51,971 nucleotides of DNA from Campylobacter concisus (GCF_902460845.1 NZ_CABPVS010000007.1:1-51971); one strand, 5' to 3'. Shown: positions 19,917-30,870, numbered from the stretch's first letter. The notes: generated by a model from the sequence alone, not told the origin. Translations and numbers: made by a program.

Positions 19917-22117
19917 CTGAAGAGATATTTTTAAAGCTCGATCTGGGCGAGTATTTAGAGAAATTTAACTCTTTTTTAGCAAGGCAAAAACCGCTATTTT
20001 TACAAGGTGACAGCAAAATTCACTTTGAAAACATAAACGAGCTTTCCAAGTATGATTTTAAGGCGCCTGAGGAGATAAAAAACCTAGATGACGCGCTAAT
20101 TAGACTTAGCAAGCAAGCGGTGCTTCATATCAGTGAAATCTACGAGTTTGCAAAGATCATTAAGTATTTTTCATATCTAAAAAAGCAAAAATTTGAAGGT
20201 AGGCTTGGCGAGTGGATCACAAAAGTAGAAATTCCTGAAGCGATGAGCACTTTGGCAAATAGTTTTGATGAGAACGGCGAGTTTAGTGACAGCGTGGACG
20301 AGAGATTTTACGCGATAAAGCAGGCGTTTAGCGAGAAAAAGCGCCAGATAGATGCCGAGCTTAAAAAGCTCATCTACTCAAAGCACATCACGCCCTATCT
20401 AGTCGACACCCAGACGCACTATATCAACTCACAAGAGGCACTTTTGGTACGTGGCGGTTTTAATCACGCCATAAAAGGCACTGTGATCGCTAGAAGCTCA
20501 GGCGGCTACTTCTACGTTGCACCTGCAAGTACCGAGCGCCTAAAAAAGGAGCAAAGCGAGCTGCTTGATAGAAAAGAGGAGATCGTTTACGAGCACTGCA
20601 AGAAATTTAGCTTGCAAATGGGTAAGAGCTTGCTCTTTTTGAAATTTATAAATAACGCTTTTGATCAGTTTGATGCATATCAGGCGCGCGTAAATTTGGC
20701 TAGATCGCGTGACTATGAGTTTGTTTTGCCAAACAGCTCGCACGCTATCAAACTTGAGAAATTTGCCCATCCAGCGCTTAAAAACCCAAAGAGCGTGAGC
20801 GTAGATTTTAGTAAAAAAGTGCTTTTAATAACCGGCGTAAATGCTGGTGGTAAGTCGATGCTTTTAAAATCAATCATATCAGCCACGCTACTTGCAAAGT
20901 ATCTGCTGCCTATGCGTATCGACGCAAACCGCTCAAGCATCGGCTCTTTTAAAGAATTTGACGCGATTATAGAAGATCCGCAAAGTGTGAAAAACGACAT
21001 CTCGACCTTTGCTGGCAGGATGGTGCATTTTGCAAAGCTTTTTACTAAAAAATCGATCATCATAGGTATCGACGAGATCGAGCTTGGCACCGACTTTGAG
21101 GAGGCTGCGAGCTTATATGGCGTCATGATAGAGCGCCTCATCACTCAAGATATCAAAATGATCATCACGACCCACCACAAGCGCCTTGCGATGCTATTAG
21201 CTAAAAATCCAGAGGTTGAGCTAGTGGCGGCACTTTACGACGAGGCGGCTCAAAGGCCAAAATTTGAGTTTTTAAAGGGTACGATCGGCAAGTCTTACGC
21301 CTTTGAAACAGCGGCAAGATACGGTATATCTCAAAATTTAGTGGCTCAGGCAAAGAAAATTTATGGCGAAGATAAAGAGAATTTAAACGAGATCATCACA
21401 AAGACGCTAAATTTACAAACCAAACTTGATGAAGGGATAAAAGAGGTTACGGCAAAAGAGGAGCGACTGGAGCGCTTGCTTGAGGAGCAAAAAGAGCTAA
21501 AAGAAAAAAACGAGATCAAGCTAAATGCGACTATTTCGCGCCTGGAAAAAGAGTATTTTGAAGCAATAAATGCGGCAAAAGCGGTTATAAATTTCAAGGA
21601 TATAAAAGACAAACAAAGGGCGCTAAACGTGGCAAATGAGAAAAAAGCTGCCATTGTTAAGCCTAAAAAAACTGAACGCGAGAGCCTAAAAGTAGGCGAT
21701 AGAGTGAAGTATGAAAATATCAAAGGTACGGTTTTAAGCATCTCAAAAAATGATGCAATGATCGAGTCAAATGGCATAAATTTACGCGTGCCACTAGAGC
21801 TTTTAAGAAAAAATGGCAATGAAGTGGAGCTACCTAAAAAAGGCGGCGTAAGTTTAAGTGTGGATAAGCCAAAAACGGCCTCGCTCTCGATTGATCTGCA
21901 CGGCATGAGAGCTGACGAGGCGATAGCAAAACTTGATAAATTTATCTCAGATAGTCTTGTTATAGGATTTGACGAGGTTAGGGTATTTCACGGCATCGGT
22001 ACTGGCAAACTCGCCTTTGCTGTTAAAAATTTCTTAAAAGAGCATCCAAGCGTGAAAGAATTTTTTGATGCACCGGCAAATCAAGGTGGATATGGAGCTA
22101 AAATAGTCAGGCTTTAA
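19913..22117 (+). CDS. mutS2: MutS2 family endonuclease/ATPase
   Basis: A 734-residue MutS2. Core and lever helices lead to the ATPase: Walker A GVNAGGKSMLLK near 312-323, Walker B IIGIDEIELG, and TTHHKRLA. A long coiled coil (about 480-570) follows, then a KOW-like segment (VGDRVKYENIKGTVLSIS) and a C-terminal Smr nuclease domain (SIDLHGMRADEA, VFHGIGTGKL). MutS2 acts on recombination intermediates or stalled ribosomes rather than in mismatch repair. The overlap with the upstream gene suggests one operon from murC onward. Confidence 0.96.
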   Translation: MTEEIFLKLDLGEYLEKFNSFLARQKPLFLQGDSKIHFENINELSKYDFKAPEEIKNLDDALIRLSKQAVLHISEIYEFAKIIKYFSYLKKQKFEGRLGEWITKVEIPEAMSTLANSFDENGEFSDSVDERFYAIKQAFSEKKRQIDAELKKLIYSKHITPYLVDTQTHYINSQEALLVRGGFNHAIKGTVIARSSGGYFYVAPASTERLKKEQSELLDRKEEIVYEHCKKFSLQMGKSLLFLKFINNAFDQFDAYQARVNLARSRDYEFVLPNSSHAIKLEKFAHPALKNPKSVSVDFSKKVLLITGVNAGGKSMLLKSIISATLLAKYLLPMRIDANRSSIGSFKEFDAIIEDPQSVKNDISTFAGRMVHFAKLFTKKSIIIGIDEIELGTDFEEAASLYGVMIERLITQDIKMIITTHHKRLAMLLAKNPEVELVAALYDEAAQRPKFEFLKGTIGKSYAFETAARYGISQNLVAQAKKIYGEDKENLNEIITKTLNLQTKLDEGIKEVTAKEERLERLLEEQKELKEKNEIKLNATISRLEKEYFEAINAAKAVINFKDIKDKQRALNVANEKKAAIVKPKKTERESLKVGDRVKYENIKGTVLSISKNDAMIESNGINLRVPLELLRKNGNEVELPKKGGVSLSVDKPKTASLSIDLHGMRADEAIAKLDKFISDSLVIGFDEVRVFHGIGTGKLAFAVKNFLKEHPSVKEFFDAPANQGGYGAKIVRL

Positions 22118-22153
22118 CTTCTTCCCAAAAGTTAAAATTTATTTTAAGGTTGA

Positions 22154-22159
22154 TATAAT
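22154..22159 (+). promoter_or_regulatory. -10 element before the GGDEF/EAL gene
   Basis: TATAAT preceded by TTGA, 33 bases before the TTG start at 22193, in the gap after mutS2. No clear -35 is seen, which is normal for Campylobacter. Confidence 0.45.
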
Positions 22160-22192
22160 CAGGGCAATTACACAAAACAAGGGAAGTAACTT

Positions 22193-24106
22193 TTGAGTAA
22201 CAAGGACGAGCAAACGGGTAAAAATCTAAACATCACTAAAACGATTATAGGTTTAGTGTTTGTTTTGGGAAGTATTTTTTTAGTCGAAAACCTGGCAGTT
22301 TTTTATTTTAAATTTAATAATGCTTCTGCTGAAAATGGTTTTAATCTTCGAAAGAAAGTTGATTATTTGACATATCAATATGTTGATTATTTTAAAAATG
22401 TCAGCAAATATGATGTCTCAAATTTCCAATCTTACATTAACGATAGTGCTATGGGTGATGTTCTTTTATTAAAGGATGATAATAAAAATGGATACAAGGT
22501 CGTAGCGTCTTCAGATAAAAGAATAATAAATCAAGAGTTTAATGACAAAAGCTGTGGAAATATCTTTGCTCATAATTTCCAAAAAGATTATTTTTGGGCA
22601 AAAATTTTGCCAGAAAATGCTGCTCAAGTTTGTATGTTTGTGCCGGTTGGAGAGTATATATTAGGCTTTAAAGGAAAGGTTGATCAACGTATTACTGGTA
22701 CGCATGATGAGTACTTTTTTGAGTGGCTTTTAAATAATATGGCTTTAACATTCATCTTAAGCCTCGTTGGTGCAATAGTTGCTTTGTCTACTTGTATATG
22801 GTACGCGGTTAAATATATAAAAGAAAAAAATAACTATAACGCATTAAAAACAGATACTAAAAAACAGATAGAAGAGCTTGGAGAAAAGCTTTATATCGAT
22901 CCGATGACTGGACTTTTAAATAAAACAGCATTGGTGCGTGATATTAATAGCTATGAAAATCCTAAAGTAGTGCTTATAGATATTGACGATTTTGGCAAGA
23001 TGAATGACTTTTACGGTAAATTTGCATGTGATCAGATTTTGGTCAAGATGGCTGATTTGATCAGTGAATTTGCCAAAAACGAGAATATGAAGGCTTACTG
23101 TATAGAAGCAGATAGGTTTGCTCTGGTAGAAGATAGCGATAGCTTTATCGATAGATATGAAGATATGGTTGAAGATTTGATAGAAATTTTTAAAGGTCGT
23201 ATGCTAAGTATAGTAGATGAAGATGGTAGGGAGATAGAAGGTATCGAGATACATAGTACAATAGGCTTTGCTCTTGATAGTGACCAAACGCTAAGAAAAG
23301 CAACAATAGCATTAAAAACAGCAAAAGAGCAAGATAAAGACTATGTTTGTTATTTCAAAGGGCTAAATCAAAAAGAGGAATATGCAACTCAAATAGAACG
23401 CTCTAAACTGATACAATACGCCACTATAAACAACAATATTGTTCCTTATTTTCAGCCGATAGTTAATGACCAAAAGGTACCTGTAAAATACGAATGCTTG
23501 ATAAGACTTTTAGATAGAGGCGACGTTATATCACCAAATGTCTTTTTAGATATCTCAAAGCGCATTAAGCGTTATGCTGATCTTGAGAAACAACTCATTG
23601 TAAAGTGTTTTAAGCAGCTTGTAGAGGATAAGAATTTAGTACTTTCTATAAATTTAAGCAGTAGAGATATGATCGATGGTGATGTTAGCTCACTTGTTTT
23701 AAATTTATTAAACAAGCACAATGTTGCTGGTAGAGTAGTATTTGAGATCGTTGAAGATGAAGAGCTTAAAAATTTAGAGAGAGTTTCAAATTTTATCGAG
23801 CGTGTAAAAAGCATGGGTGCAAAGATTGCTATCGATGATTTTGGCTCAGGATATTCAAATTTTTCTTACATCATAAAGATTAAGCCTGACTACGTGAAGA
23901 TCGATGGCTCTATTATAAAAGATATAGACATAAATAAAGATTCACACTCTATCGCAAGTGCGATCGTGGCATTTGCAAAAGACCTTGGTATAAAAACTAT
24001 TGCTGAATATGTGCATTCAAAAGAGATATTTGAAATCTGTAAAGAGATCGGCGTAGATGAGTTCCAGGGCTTTTATTTTGGTGCACCAGAGCGTGCTGGC
24101 TCATAA
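22193..24106 (+). CDS. Membrane GGDEF/EAL protein, probable c-di-GMP phosphodiesterase
   Basis: A 637-residue protein starting at TTG 22193 behind GGGAAG. Two membrane helices (about 15-33 and 183-205) enclose a roughly 150-residue periplasmic sensor with a Cys pair. The GGDEF domain (about 235-390) has a degenerate active site, EADRF in place of GGDEF, so it should not make c-di-GMP. The EAL domain (about 405-637) keeps the metal and catalytic residues: ECL for EAL, SINLSS, the Glu of [27 protein letters not shown] and EFQGF. A phosphodiesterase with a regulatory GGDEF module is the best reading. It is followed 8 bases later by dapE. Confidence 0.92.
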   Translation: MSNKDEQTGKNLNITKTIIGLVFVLGSIFLVENLAVFYFKFNNASAENGFNLRKKVDYLTYQYVDYFKNVSKYDVSNFQSYINDSAMGDVLLLKDDNKNGYKVVASSDKRIINQEFNDKSCGNIFAHNFQKDYFWAKILPENAAQVCMFVPVGEYILGFKGKVDQRITGTHDEYFFEWLLNNMALTFILSLVGAIVALSTCIWYAVKYIKEKNNYNALKTDTKKQIEELGEKLYIDPMTGLLNKTALVRDINSYENPKVVLIDIDDFGKMNDFYGKFACDQILVKMADLISEFAKNENMKAYCIEADRFALVEDSDSFIDRYEDMVEDLIEIFKGRMLSIVDEDGREIEGIEIHSTIGFALDSDQTLRKATIALKTAKEQDKDYVCYFKGLNQKEEYATQIERSKLIQYATINNNIVPYFQPIVNDQKVPVKYECLIRLLDRGDVISPNVFLDISKRIKRYADLEKQLIVKCFKQLVEDKNLVLSINLSSRDMIDGDVSSLVLNLLNKHNVAGRVVFEIVEDEELKNLERVSNFIERVKSMGAKIAIDDFGSGYSNFSYIIKIKPDYVKIDGSIIKDIDINKDSHSIASAIVAFAKDLGIKTIAEYVHSKEIFEICKEIGVDEFQGFYFGAPERAGS

Positions 24107-24114
24107 GGTACTTA

Positions 24115-25203
24115 GTGGTAATTAGCTTTTTAAAAGAGCTTTTAAGCTTTCGCTCTATCACACCTAATAATGCTGGAAGCTTAGAATTTATCGCTAGATT
24201 TTTGCCTGATTTTGAGGCAAAATTTATAGAAAAAAACGGCACCAAAAATCTCATACTCTCTAAAATTTATGGTGATGGCGAGCATCTAGCTTTTGCTGGA
24301 CACGTTGATGTCGTGCCTCCAGGTGAGGGCTGGGATAGTGAGCCATTTACTCCACTAGAAAAAGATGGCTACATCTATGCAAGAGGCGCACAGGATATGA
24401 AAAGTGGCGTGGCTGCTTTTGTTTGCGCTGCTAAAGATGCGAAATTTAATGGTAAGCTAAGTCTTATTTTAACAAGTGACGAAGAGGGCGATGGCACATA
24501 TGGTACGCCTTTAGCACTTGAATATCTGCGCAAGATAGGCGATCTACCAAAATTTTGCGTCGTTGCTGAGCCAACTTGCGATAAAGAATTTGGTGATAGC
24601 ATAAAAGTTGGTAGACGTGGCTCGATAAATGGCAAGATCGTGATAAATGGCATTCAAGGGCACGTAGCATATCCTGAAAAGTGTGTAAATCCGGTAAATT
24701 TGATAGCTCCACTTTTAAGTAAAATAGCTGATCACGATATGGACGCTGGAAGTGAGTTTTTTAGTCCAAGCAAGATTGTGATAACTGATATTAGAGGCGG
24801 CATACAAGTTTGCAACGTCACGCCGAGCGAGCTTAGCATAATGTTTAATGTGAGAAACTCAAATTTAACCGACGTAAATGACGTTGAGAGCTATCTTAGA
24901 GAGGTCTTAAAAGGGCTTGATTACGAGCTTAGTATAAAGCAAAGCTCAAAGAGATTTTTAACAAACAAAGATAGCAAAATCGTAAAAAATTTAATAGCTT
25001 CTGTCAAAAAGATCACCGGAGTTACGCCGGTTCTAAATACAAAGGGCGGCACGAGCGATGCAAGGCACTTTGCTAAATTTGGTGTAGATGCGATAGAATT
25101 TGGCGTGAGAAACGATCGTATACACGCCAAAAACGAGCGAGTTAGTGTTGGTGAAGTAAATAAACTTTATGAAATTTTTAAAGATTTTATAGAAAAATTT
25201 TAA
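24115..25203 (+). CDS. dapE: Succinyl-diaminopimelate desuccinylase
   Basis: A 362-residue M20 metallopeptidase-family enzyme starting at GTG 24115. Metal and catalytic motifs are [35 protein letters not shown], and VAEPTCD; the C-terminal His is in an [15 protein letters not shown] segment. It releases succinate from N-succinyl-LL-diaminopimelate in the lysine/peptidoglycan pathway. Length is normal. Confidence 0.95.
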   Translation: MVISFLKELLSFRSITPNNAGSLEFIARFLPDFEAKFIEKNGTKNLILSKIYGDGEHLAFAGHVDVVPPGEGWDSEPFTPLEKDGYIYARGAQDMKSGVAAFVCAAKDAKFNGKLSLILTSDEEGDGTYGTPLALEYLRKIGDLPKFCVVAEPTCDKEFGDSIKVGRRGSINGKIVINGIQGHVAYPEKCVNPVNLIAPLLSKIADHDMDAGSEFFSPSKIVITDIRGGIQVCNVTPSELSIMFNVRNSNLTDVNDVESYLREVLKGLDYELSIKQSSKRFLTNKDSKIVKNLIASVKKITGVTPVLNTKGGTSDARHFAKFGVDAIEFGVRNDRIHAKNERVSVGEVNKLYEIFKDFIEKF

Positions 25204-25535
25204 TCCATAAATTTCATTATCCTTAAACCAAAAAGTTATTAAGTGTCTAAAAAATATTTTCAAAAGCTATTTTGATTAATATTTCTTGTCAAAGAATTTT
25301 AAAAATAAGAAATTTTTTATTTGGCAATATTGCTATTATCTGTTACAATTCATGAAATAGCTGGGTTTTGGCAATTTCAAGTAAAACCTAATGGAATACT
25401 CTTTTTAACGAGCATAAGGCAGAAGTTATAAATACATTTGTGGGCGAGAAATATATCCAGTATAATCCTGGCTTTAAAGATGGCATGGATATCATTTCTA
25501 ATTTATAAAAAGTAAAATTTTCAAATAAGTAAAAA
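25204..25535 (+). other. 332 bases without an intact gene; possible remnant
   Basis: No complete gene is visible. Bases of about 25409-25508 read as 31 uninterrupted codons (NEHKAEVINTFVGEKYIQYN, then PGFKDGMDIISNL and stop) that look protein-like but have no start and are preceded by stops. A TACAAT (25344-25349) is a possible -10. I read the stretch as a decayed gene plus leader, with low certainty. Confidence 0.3.
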
Positions 25536-25979
25536 ATGCAAGTAAAGCGAAAAATATACAAATCTTTTCAATACGAGAAAATGAGACATAGCTTGCGAGC
25601 CAGATTGTTCTTTTTAGTCGTGGCAATCGTGATTTTAGCAATCGAAATTTATATCGCAGTTTTTGTCAAAGGTGGCTTCGTGCGTCATTATTTGGGTGAT
25701 GTGCTAGTTACGGTGATGCTTTACGCATTTGGACGAGCCGTATTTAAAACTACACCAAAAATTTTAGCATTTGAAATATTTGCTTTCTCACTATTTATAG
25801 AAATTTTACAATACTTTAAAGTGCTTGAAATTTTAGATATTCATAATTTAATAATACGCATAGTCTTTGGCGGAACATTTGACGTTAGCGACATCGTATG
25901 TTACGCATTGGGCTGCTTGCTGGCTTATTTGACTGATGCCATTTGCTTTCTGCAAAAGTATAAAAGTCCAAAGATATAG
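25536..25979 (+). CDS. DUF2809 family membrane protein
   Basis: A 147-residue protein with four predicted membrane helices. The pattern FVRHYLGDVLVTVMLYAF, then a helix ending FIEILQYF, then DVSDIVCYALGCLLAYL matches DUF2809 (VanZ-like topology). The start is uncertain: ATG 25536 has no strong ribosome site, and ATG 25581 (MRHSLRARLFF) would give 132 residues. Nothing is known of the family's function. Confidence 0.8.
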   Translation: MQVKRKIYKSFQYEKMRHSLRARLFFLVVAIVILAIEIYIAVFVKGGFVRHYLGDVLVTVMLYAFGRAVFKTTPKILAFEIFAFSLFIEILQYFKVLEILDIHNLIIRIVFGGTFDVSDIVCYALGCLLAYLTDAICFLQKYKSPKI

Positions 25980-26054
25980 TGATAAATTACAACTTTATTT
26001 TTAAGTATAAAGCAGGAACTAATCATCTTAAAAGCTCCAGCAAAATTTATCTAT

Positions 26055-28691
26055 CTATTTTAACTCGCCCCAGTTTTTGGCGATATTTAGCGATGTTTTA
26101 AGTGGCACATTTAACGTGTAAATTTCCTCCATTGTCTTTTGCGTCGCCCTACCAAATTCCTGTGCAAATTCGTCTTTTACTTCAAAGATCAGCTCGTCGT
26201 GGATCTGAAGTAGCATTTTTGCATTTTCATCTAAATTTGCTCTAACTTTTACCATTGCCATCTTAACTAGATCTGCTGCGGAGCCTTGAAAGACCGTATT
26301 TACCGCCTCGCGCTCAAACATAGCTATTTGCATAGGTGTAGCACTTTTAAAGTCAAAGTAGCGCCTTCTGCCAAGTAGCGTCTGCACAAAGCCATCATTT
26401 TTAGCTGAAATTTTTATCCCCTCCAAAAACTCTTTGATCGTCGCAAATGCCTTAAAATAGCGCTCTATATACTCTTTTGCCTCGGCCCTTGTGATGTTTA
26501 CTTGATTTGCTAGCTTGCTTGAGCCCATGCCGTAAATGAGGCCAAAATTTATACTCTTTGCCACGGCTCTATTTTGCCCGTCGCTGCTACCAAATATACT
26601 AATGGCCGTCCTTGCGTGGATATCCTCGTCATTTTTAAACGCCTCAAGAAGCGCAGGATCTTGGCTAAAGTGAGCTAGCAGCCTAAGCTCGATCTGGCTG
26701 TAGTCAAGCCCCACAAAACTATACCCCTCGCGCGCCTCGAAACACCCTCTAACATCCTTTGCAAGGCTGCCACGAGCTGGAATATTTTGTAAATTTGGAT
26801 TTTTACTTGAAAGCCTGCCAGTGCTTGTGCCAGTTTGCAAAAAGCTCGTGTAAATTCGCGAGCCCTCATCCTTTTTCGCAAGTGCCAAAAGTGGCTCGCA
26901 GTAGGTGCTTTGTAGTTTATATAGCTCTCTGTAGGCTAAAATTTTCTCGATCACTGGGTGAGCGTCTATGAGCTCAGCTAGCACGCTCTCATCGGTGCTA
27001 TATCCTGTTTTTGTCTTCTTTTTCGTTGGAAGCTTTAGATGCTCAAAAAGTATGACGCCAAGCTGTTTTACTGAGTTTATGTTGAAATTTTCACCGCTTA
27101 GCTCGTAGGTTTCACTTGTTAGTGCCTTTAGTTTGGTGTCATTTTCAAGGATGAGCTTTTGCATTTTGGCTTCATTTATCTTGATGCCGTTTTGCTCCAT
27201 GTCAAAGAGCGTGAGGATGAAAGGAAACTCGTGCGTATCGGCAAGGGTGAGTAAATTTTTATCAAGCGTGTTTAAAAAAGTTTTATAAAATTTAAGTGTT
27301 ATCCAAGCATCCTCACTCGCGTATTTGGCTGCATTTTCTAGCGGCACATCGCCAAAAGTCTGCCCCTTTTTGACCACATCTTCAAATTTGATCGTGTCGT
27401 AGTCATATAGCCTCTTTGCCAGCGCGTCCATGCCCACACTAGAGTTTGGATCGCTAAGCCACGCAAGGATCATCGTGTCTTTAAAATTTGCTGGGGGATT
27501 TAGACCAAGATTGTTTTTCACGATCTCAAAGTCATATTTTAAATTTTGTCCGATCACGCAGCCTTTATAAATTTGCCCTATCGCCCAAGTGGCAAATTTT
27601 AGGCTGATTTGCTGCGGCACACCAAGGTAGTTGTGAGCTACCGGCACGTAGTAGGCGTCCTCATCGTTAAAGCAAAAGCTAAATCCAACGATCTTTGCGC
27701 TCCTGCTATCAACGCCCGTGGTCTCAGTGTCAAAGGCGACGATGGTCTCTGGTGTGACGTCTGATAAGAGCTTTTCAATGCTAGCTTCATCAAGGAGTAA
27801 ATTTGCTCTAAAGCCAAGCTTAAATTCAGCATTTTCCTCTTTTTGCAAGCTCTTAAGAAGTCTGTTTAGATCGTACTCTTTTAAAATTTCTGAGATATTT
27901 ATCAGAGGATTTTGCTCTGGAAATTTAGAATGCTCAAGATCAAATGAACTAACTGCGTCATCAAATAAAGTGGCTAGTTTTTTGCTCAAAAATGCTTCTT
28001 CTTTTGCGGCAGCAAGCATATTTTTAGTGCGCTCGTTTCTAAGAAGGGCTAAATTTTCATAAATTCCCTCTAAGCTTCCATACTCAGCTAAAAGTTTCTT
28101 GGCTCCAACTGCGCCGATGCCTTTGACACCTGGGATGTTGTCCGAGCTATCGCCTGCGATCGCTAGAAAGTCCCTTACCTGCGCTGGATAGACGCCGTAT
28201 TTTTCAAAGCAGCTTGCACTATCATGATCGATTTTGCTTTGTGGGCTGTAGATGCTCACTTTGCCGTCCTCTATGAGCTGGTAGAGGTCTTTATCGTGGG
28301 TGACGATACGCACAAATATATCTTTGTCTTTGCAAAATTTAACTGCGCTTGCGATGATGTCATCGGCCTCATAGCCCTCTCGGCTAAGGCTGTAAAGCCC
28401 CATTTTTTCTATCATATCTATGCAAACCGGAAGCTGTTCTTTTAGCTGAGCTGGCGGCTCGTTTCTGTTTGCTTTGTAATCACCTAAAATTTCGTGACGT
28501 AAGGTCTTGCCTTTGCTGTCAAGTGCAAAGATGAGATAGTCACTTTGGTATTCATCCTTGAGGCTTGCTATAAAATTTGCAAAGCCGCTCACCATTCCGC
28601 TTGGCTTTCCCTCGCGGTTTTTAAGTCCGCTCATGGCGTAATAGAGCCTAAAAAAGAAACCAAAAGTGTCAATAATCGTAAGTGTTTTCAT
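26055..28691 (-). CDS. polA: DNA polymerase I
   Basis: An 878-residue polymerase. I chose the ATG at 28691 (MKTLTIIDTFGFFFRLYY), which follows AAAGGAT, over an upstream ATG adding 12 residues. The N-terminal 5' nuclease domain carries ALDSKGKTLRHE, YEADDIIAS and GDSSDNIPGVKGIG. The 3'-5' exonuclease domain keeps FDTETTG, NLKYDFEI and YASEDAW, so proofreading appears intact. The polymerase domain shows TSTGRLSSKNPNLQNIP, VGLDYSQIELRLLAH, the O-helix RAVAKSINFGLIYGMG and QIHDELIFEV. Full length. Confidence 0.97.
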   Translation of the reverse strand: MKTLTIIDTFGFFFRLYYAMSGLKNREGKPSGMVSGFANFIASLKDEYQSDYLIFALDSKGKTLRHEILGDYKANRNEPPAQLKEQLPVCIDMIEKMGLYSLSREGYEADDIIASAVKFCKDKDIFVRIVTHDKDLYQLIEDGKVSIYSPQSKIDHDSASCFEKYGVYPAQVRDFLAIAGDSSDNIPGVKGIGAVGAKKLLAEYGSLEGIYENLALLRNERTKNMLAAAKEEAFLSKKLATLFDDAVSSFDLEHSKFPEQNPLINISEILKEYDLNRLLKSLQKEENAEFKLGFRANLLLDEASIEKLLSDVTPETIVAFDTETTGVDSRSAKIVGFSFCFNDEDAYYVPVAHNYLGVPQQISLKFATWAIGQIYKGCVIGQNLKYDFEIVKNNLGLNPPANFKDTMILAWLSDPNSSVGMDALAKRLYDYDTIKFEDVVKKGQTFGDVPLENAAKYASEDAWITLKFYKTFLNTLDKNLLTLADTHEFPFILTLFDMEQNGIKINEAKMQKLILENDTKLKALTSETYELSGENFNINSVKQLGVILFEHLKLPTKKKTKTGYSTDESVLAELIDAHPVIEKILAYRELYKLQSTYCEPLLALAKKDEGSRIYTSFLQTGTSTGRLSSKNPNLQNIPARGSLAKDVRGCFEAREGYSFVGLDYSQIELRLLAHFSQDPALLEAFKNDEDIHARTAISIFGSSDGQNRAVAKSINFGLIYGMGSSKLANQVNITRAEAKEYIERYFKAFATIKEFLEGIKISAKNDGFVQTLLGRRRYFDFKSATPMQIAMFEREAVNTVFQGSAADLVKMAMVKVRANLDENAKMLLQIHDELIFEVKDEFAQEFGRATQKTMEEIYTLNVPLKTSLNIAKNWGELK

Positions 28692-28809
28692 TTTTATCCT
28701 TTGTGTAATTTTATGAAATTTAGGCAAAAAATAGGCTGATTTATAAAAATTTTTGATATTATGGCGGACATTACAAATAAAAAATCACAAAAATAAAAAG
28801 CTTAAGGTC

Positions 28810-29853
28810 ATGAAAAAAATAGTTTTTTTACGTATCAATCCAAATGCAGTAGGTGGTGCCGAACGCTATTTAAGAAGGCTTACCAAAGCCCTAAAAGACG
28901 TAGGTATAGACACATCTATACGCTCATACTTAGGAGAGGCTAGGATCTCGTCATGGAAAAAGGCTTTGAGATTTAACGCACAAGTAAGACGTCAAAAACA
29001 AAGCGATGAGATTTATTTTAGCTTGGAGCGAGTGAGTTGTGCGGATATTTACAGAGCAGGGGATGGCGTGCATAAAATTTATCGTGCTACAAAGCCATTT
29101 TGGTGGGTTAATCCTCTAAATTTTGTCTATCCGTATCTAGAAAAACGTTGTTTTAAAAATTCTAAAAAGATAATCGCAAACTCAAACTACATAAGAGAGC
29201 AAATCATTTCAGCTTACGGTATCGATGAGTCAAAGATCGTTACCATTTACAACGGTATAAATTTGCCACAAAAAGTAGAAAAAGGAGAAGCAAAACTTAG
29301 TGTATGCGAAGAATTTGGACTCGATTACAATTTACCAATTGTGCTTTTTGTCGGAAATGGCTTTAAAAGAAAAGGGGCAAAGGACTTTTTGCTTCTTATC
29401 TCAAAGCTAAAAACGCCAGTAAATGCGCTAATAGTAGGCAAAGATAAAAATTTAAATTCATATAAGAAGCTAGCAAAAAAGCTAAAGATAAATGCATTTT
29501 TTACAGGTGAGCAAAAAATGACTGCAAAATTTTATGAAGCAAGCGATATTTTTATATTTCCAACACACTATGAGCCATTTTCAAATGTCGTTCTAGAGGC
29601 ACTTAGCTTTAAAAATATTGTCTTTACAACGGCTCAAAATGGGGCAGCTGAAATTTTAGAAAATCGTTTTATCATGAGTGAACCAAATGATGAAAGTATA
29701 CTGGAGCTAGCGGAGCAGGTGCTTAATGATAATGACATGATGAGAGAGCTGCAAGAGAAGTCATTTTTACTTTCGCAAAAATTTAGTATAGAAGAAAATG
29801 CAAGCAAAACTCTTGAAATCATAAACGAAGTACTAAATTTGGAGCAAAAGTGA
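28810..29853 (+). CDS. Glycosyltransferase family 4, LPS/LOS core type
   Basis: A 347-residue GT-B glycosyltransferase. I start at ATG 28810 (MKKIVFLRINPNAVGGAERY); an in-frame extension to 28753 looks like leader. The C-terminal half has the GT4 pattern VLFVGNGFKRKGAKDFLLLI, VGKDKNLNSY and the EX7E motif EPFSNVVLEAL. The closest familiar type is WaaG (core glucosyltransferase), but the exact sugar cannot be told. It overlaps waaF by 4 bases, consistent with a core-oligosaccharide operon. Confidence 0.85.
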   Translation: MKKIVFLRINPNAVGGAERYLRRLTKALKDVGIDTSIRSYLGEARISSWKKALRFNAQVRRQKQSDEIYFSLERVSCADIYRAGDGVHKIYRATKPFWWVNPLNFVYPYLEKRCFKNSKKIIANSNYIREQIISAYGIDESKIVTIYNGINLPQKVEKGEAKLSVCEEFGLDYNLPIVLFVGNGFKRKGAKDFLLLISKLKTPVNALIVGKDKNLNSYKKLAKKLKINAFFTGEQKMTAKFYEASDIFIFPTHYEPFSNVVLEALSFKNIVFTTAQNGAAEILENRFIMSEPNDESILELAEQVLNDNDMMRELQEKSFLLSQKFSIEENASKTLEIINEVLNLEQK

Positions 29854-30794
29854 GAGTTTTTATAGAGCTTCCAACTTGGCTTGGAGATGCTGTGATGGCT
29901 AGTGCGGCGATAGAAAATTTAAGTAAAAATGCTAAAAATATTGTATTTTTTGGCTCTTATGCGGCCTGTGAGCTTTACAAATCACATCCAAAGTGCGAAA
30001 AAGTAGTAATTGATGATAGTAAAAAACAAAGCTCAAGATATTTAAGTCTTATAAAAACGGCTAGCAAGCTTGGAAAATTTGATATCGCTATTAGCTTTAG
30101 GAGCTCATTTGCTAGTAAATTCTTGCTATTTTTTCTAAAAGCAACGCAAAAATTTTGCTTTAAAAAGAGTAGCGAGAGCTTGCATCAGGTACAGAAATAC
30201 CTAAATTTCATAAAGCAATGCCTAAATTTAAAAGAAATTTCAAACGAACTAAAAATTTATTATGAAGTCAAAAAAAGCGAGCAAAAGCTCCTCGTGCTAA
30301 ATCCAGGTGCTAGCTACGGAAGTGCCAAAAGGTGGTATCCGCACTATTTTGCAGAGGTTGCACTACACTTTAAAGATGAATTTGATGTAAAGATCACTGG
30401 CTCAAAAGCCGAGCTTGAAATTTGCAATGAAATCGAGCAAATACTCTTGCAAAATGGTATGAAATGTGAAAATTTGGCCGGAAAAACAAGCATAAAAGAG
30501 CTTTGTGAACTAATAGGCTCTATAAAAAATGGCGTCTTTTTGACAAACGATAGTGGTCCTATGCATATCGCAGCTGCCTATAAAGTGCCACTTGTGGCTC
30601 TTTTTGGACCGACTAAATTTAAAGAGACCAGCCCTTGGCAAGATGAAAGTGCAAAGATAGTGCACTTAAATTTAGAGTGTATGCCATGCATGAAGCGAGT
30701 ATGTCCTATAAAAACACATGCCTGTATGAAAGAGCTTGTACCAGAAATAGTCATCACTGAAATAGAGCTATTAAGAAAGAAATTAAATTTTTGA
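29850..30794 (+). CDS. waaF: ADP-heptose--LPS heptosyltransferase (WaaF type)
   Basis: A 314-residue GT9 enzyme with ELPTWLGDAVMASAAIENL at the N-terminus, LNPGASYGSAKRWYPHYFAE in the middle, and TNDSGPMHIAAAYKVPLVAL plus FGPTKFKETSPW near the end. A Cys cluster (CMPCMKRVCP, ACMKEL) closes the protein, as in other heptosyltransferases. It adds L-glycero-D-manno-heptose to the LPS inner core. WaaF (second heptose) fits best; WaaC cannot be excluded by eye. Confidence 0.88.
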   Translation: MRVFIELPTWLGDAVMASAAIENLSKNAKNIVFFGSYAACELYKSHPKCEKVVIDDSKKQSSRYLSLIKTASKLGKFDIAISFRSSFASKFLLFFLKATQKFCFKKSSESLHQVQKYLNFIKQCLNLKEISNELKIYYEVKKSEQKLLVLNPGASYGSAKRWYPHYFAEVALHFKDEFDVKITGSKAELEICNEIEQILLQNGMKCENLAGKTSIKELCELIGSIKNGVFLTNDSGPMHIAAAYKVPLVALFGPTKFKETSPWQDESAKIVHLNLECMPCMKRVCPIKTHACMKELVPEIVITEIELLRKKLNF

Positions 30795-30870
30795 AATTCT
30801 AAAGATATTAAATATATACATACAAAATTAAAAATTTTAGTTTTTATTTGATTACATTTTTACCAAACAT

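Noticed and set aside
26675-28445. Frames on both strands within polA
   Set aside because: They are out-of-frame or antisense to an intact polymerase gene with all motifs.
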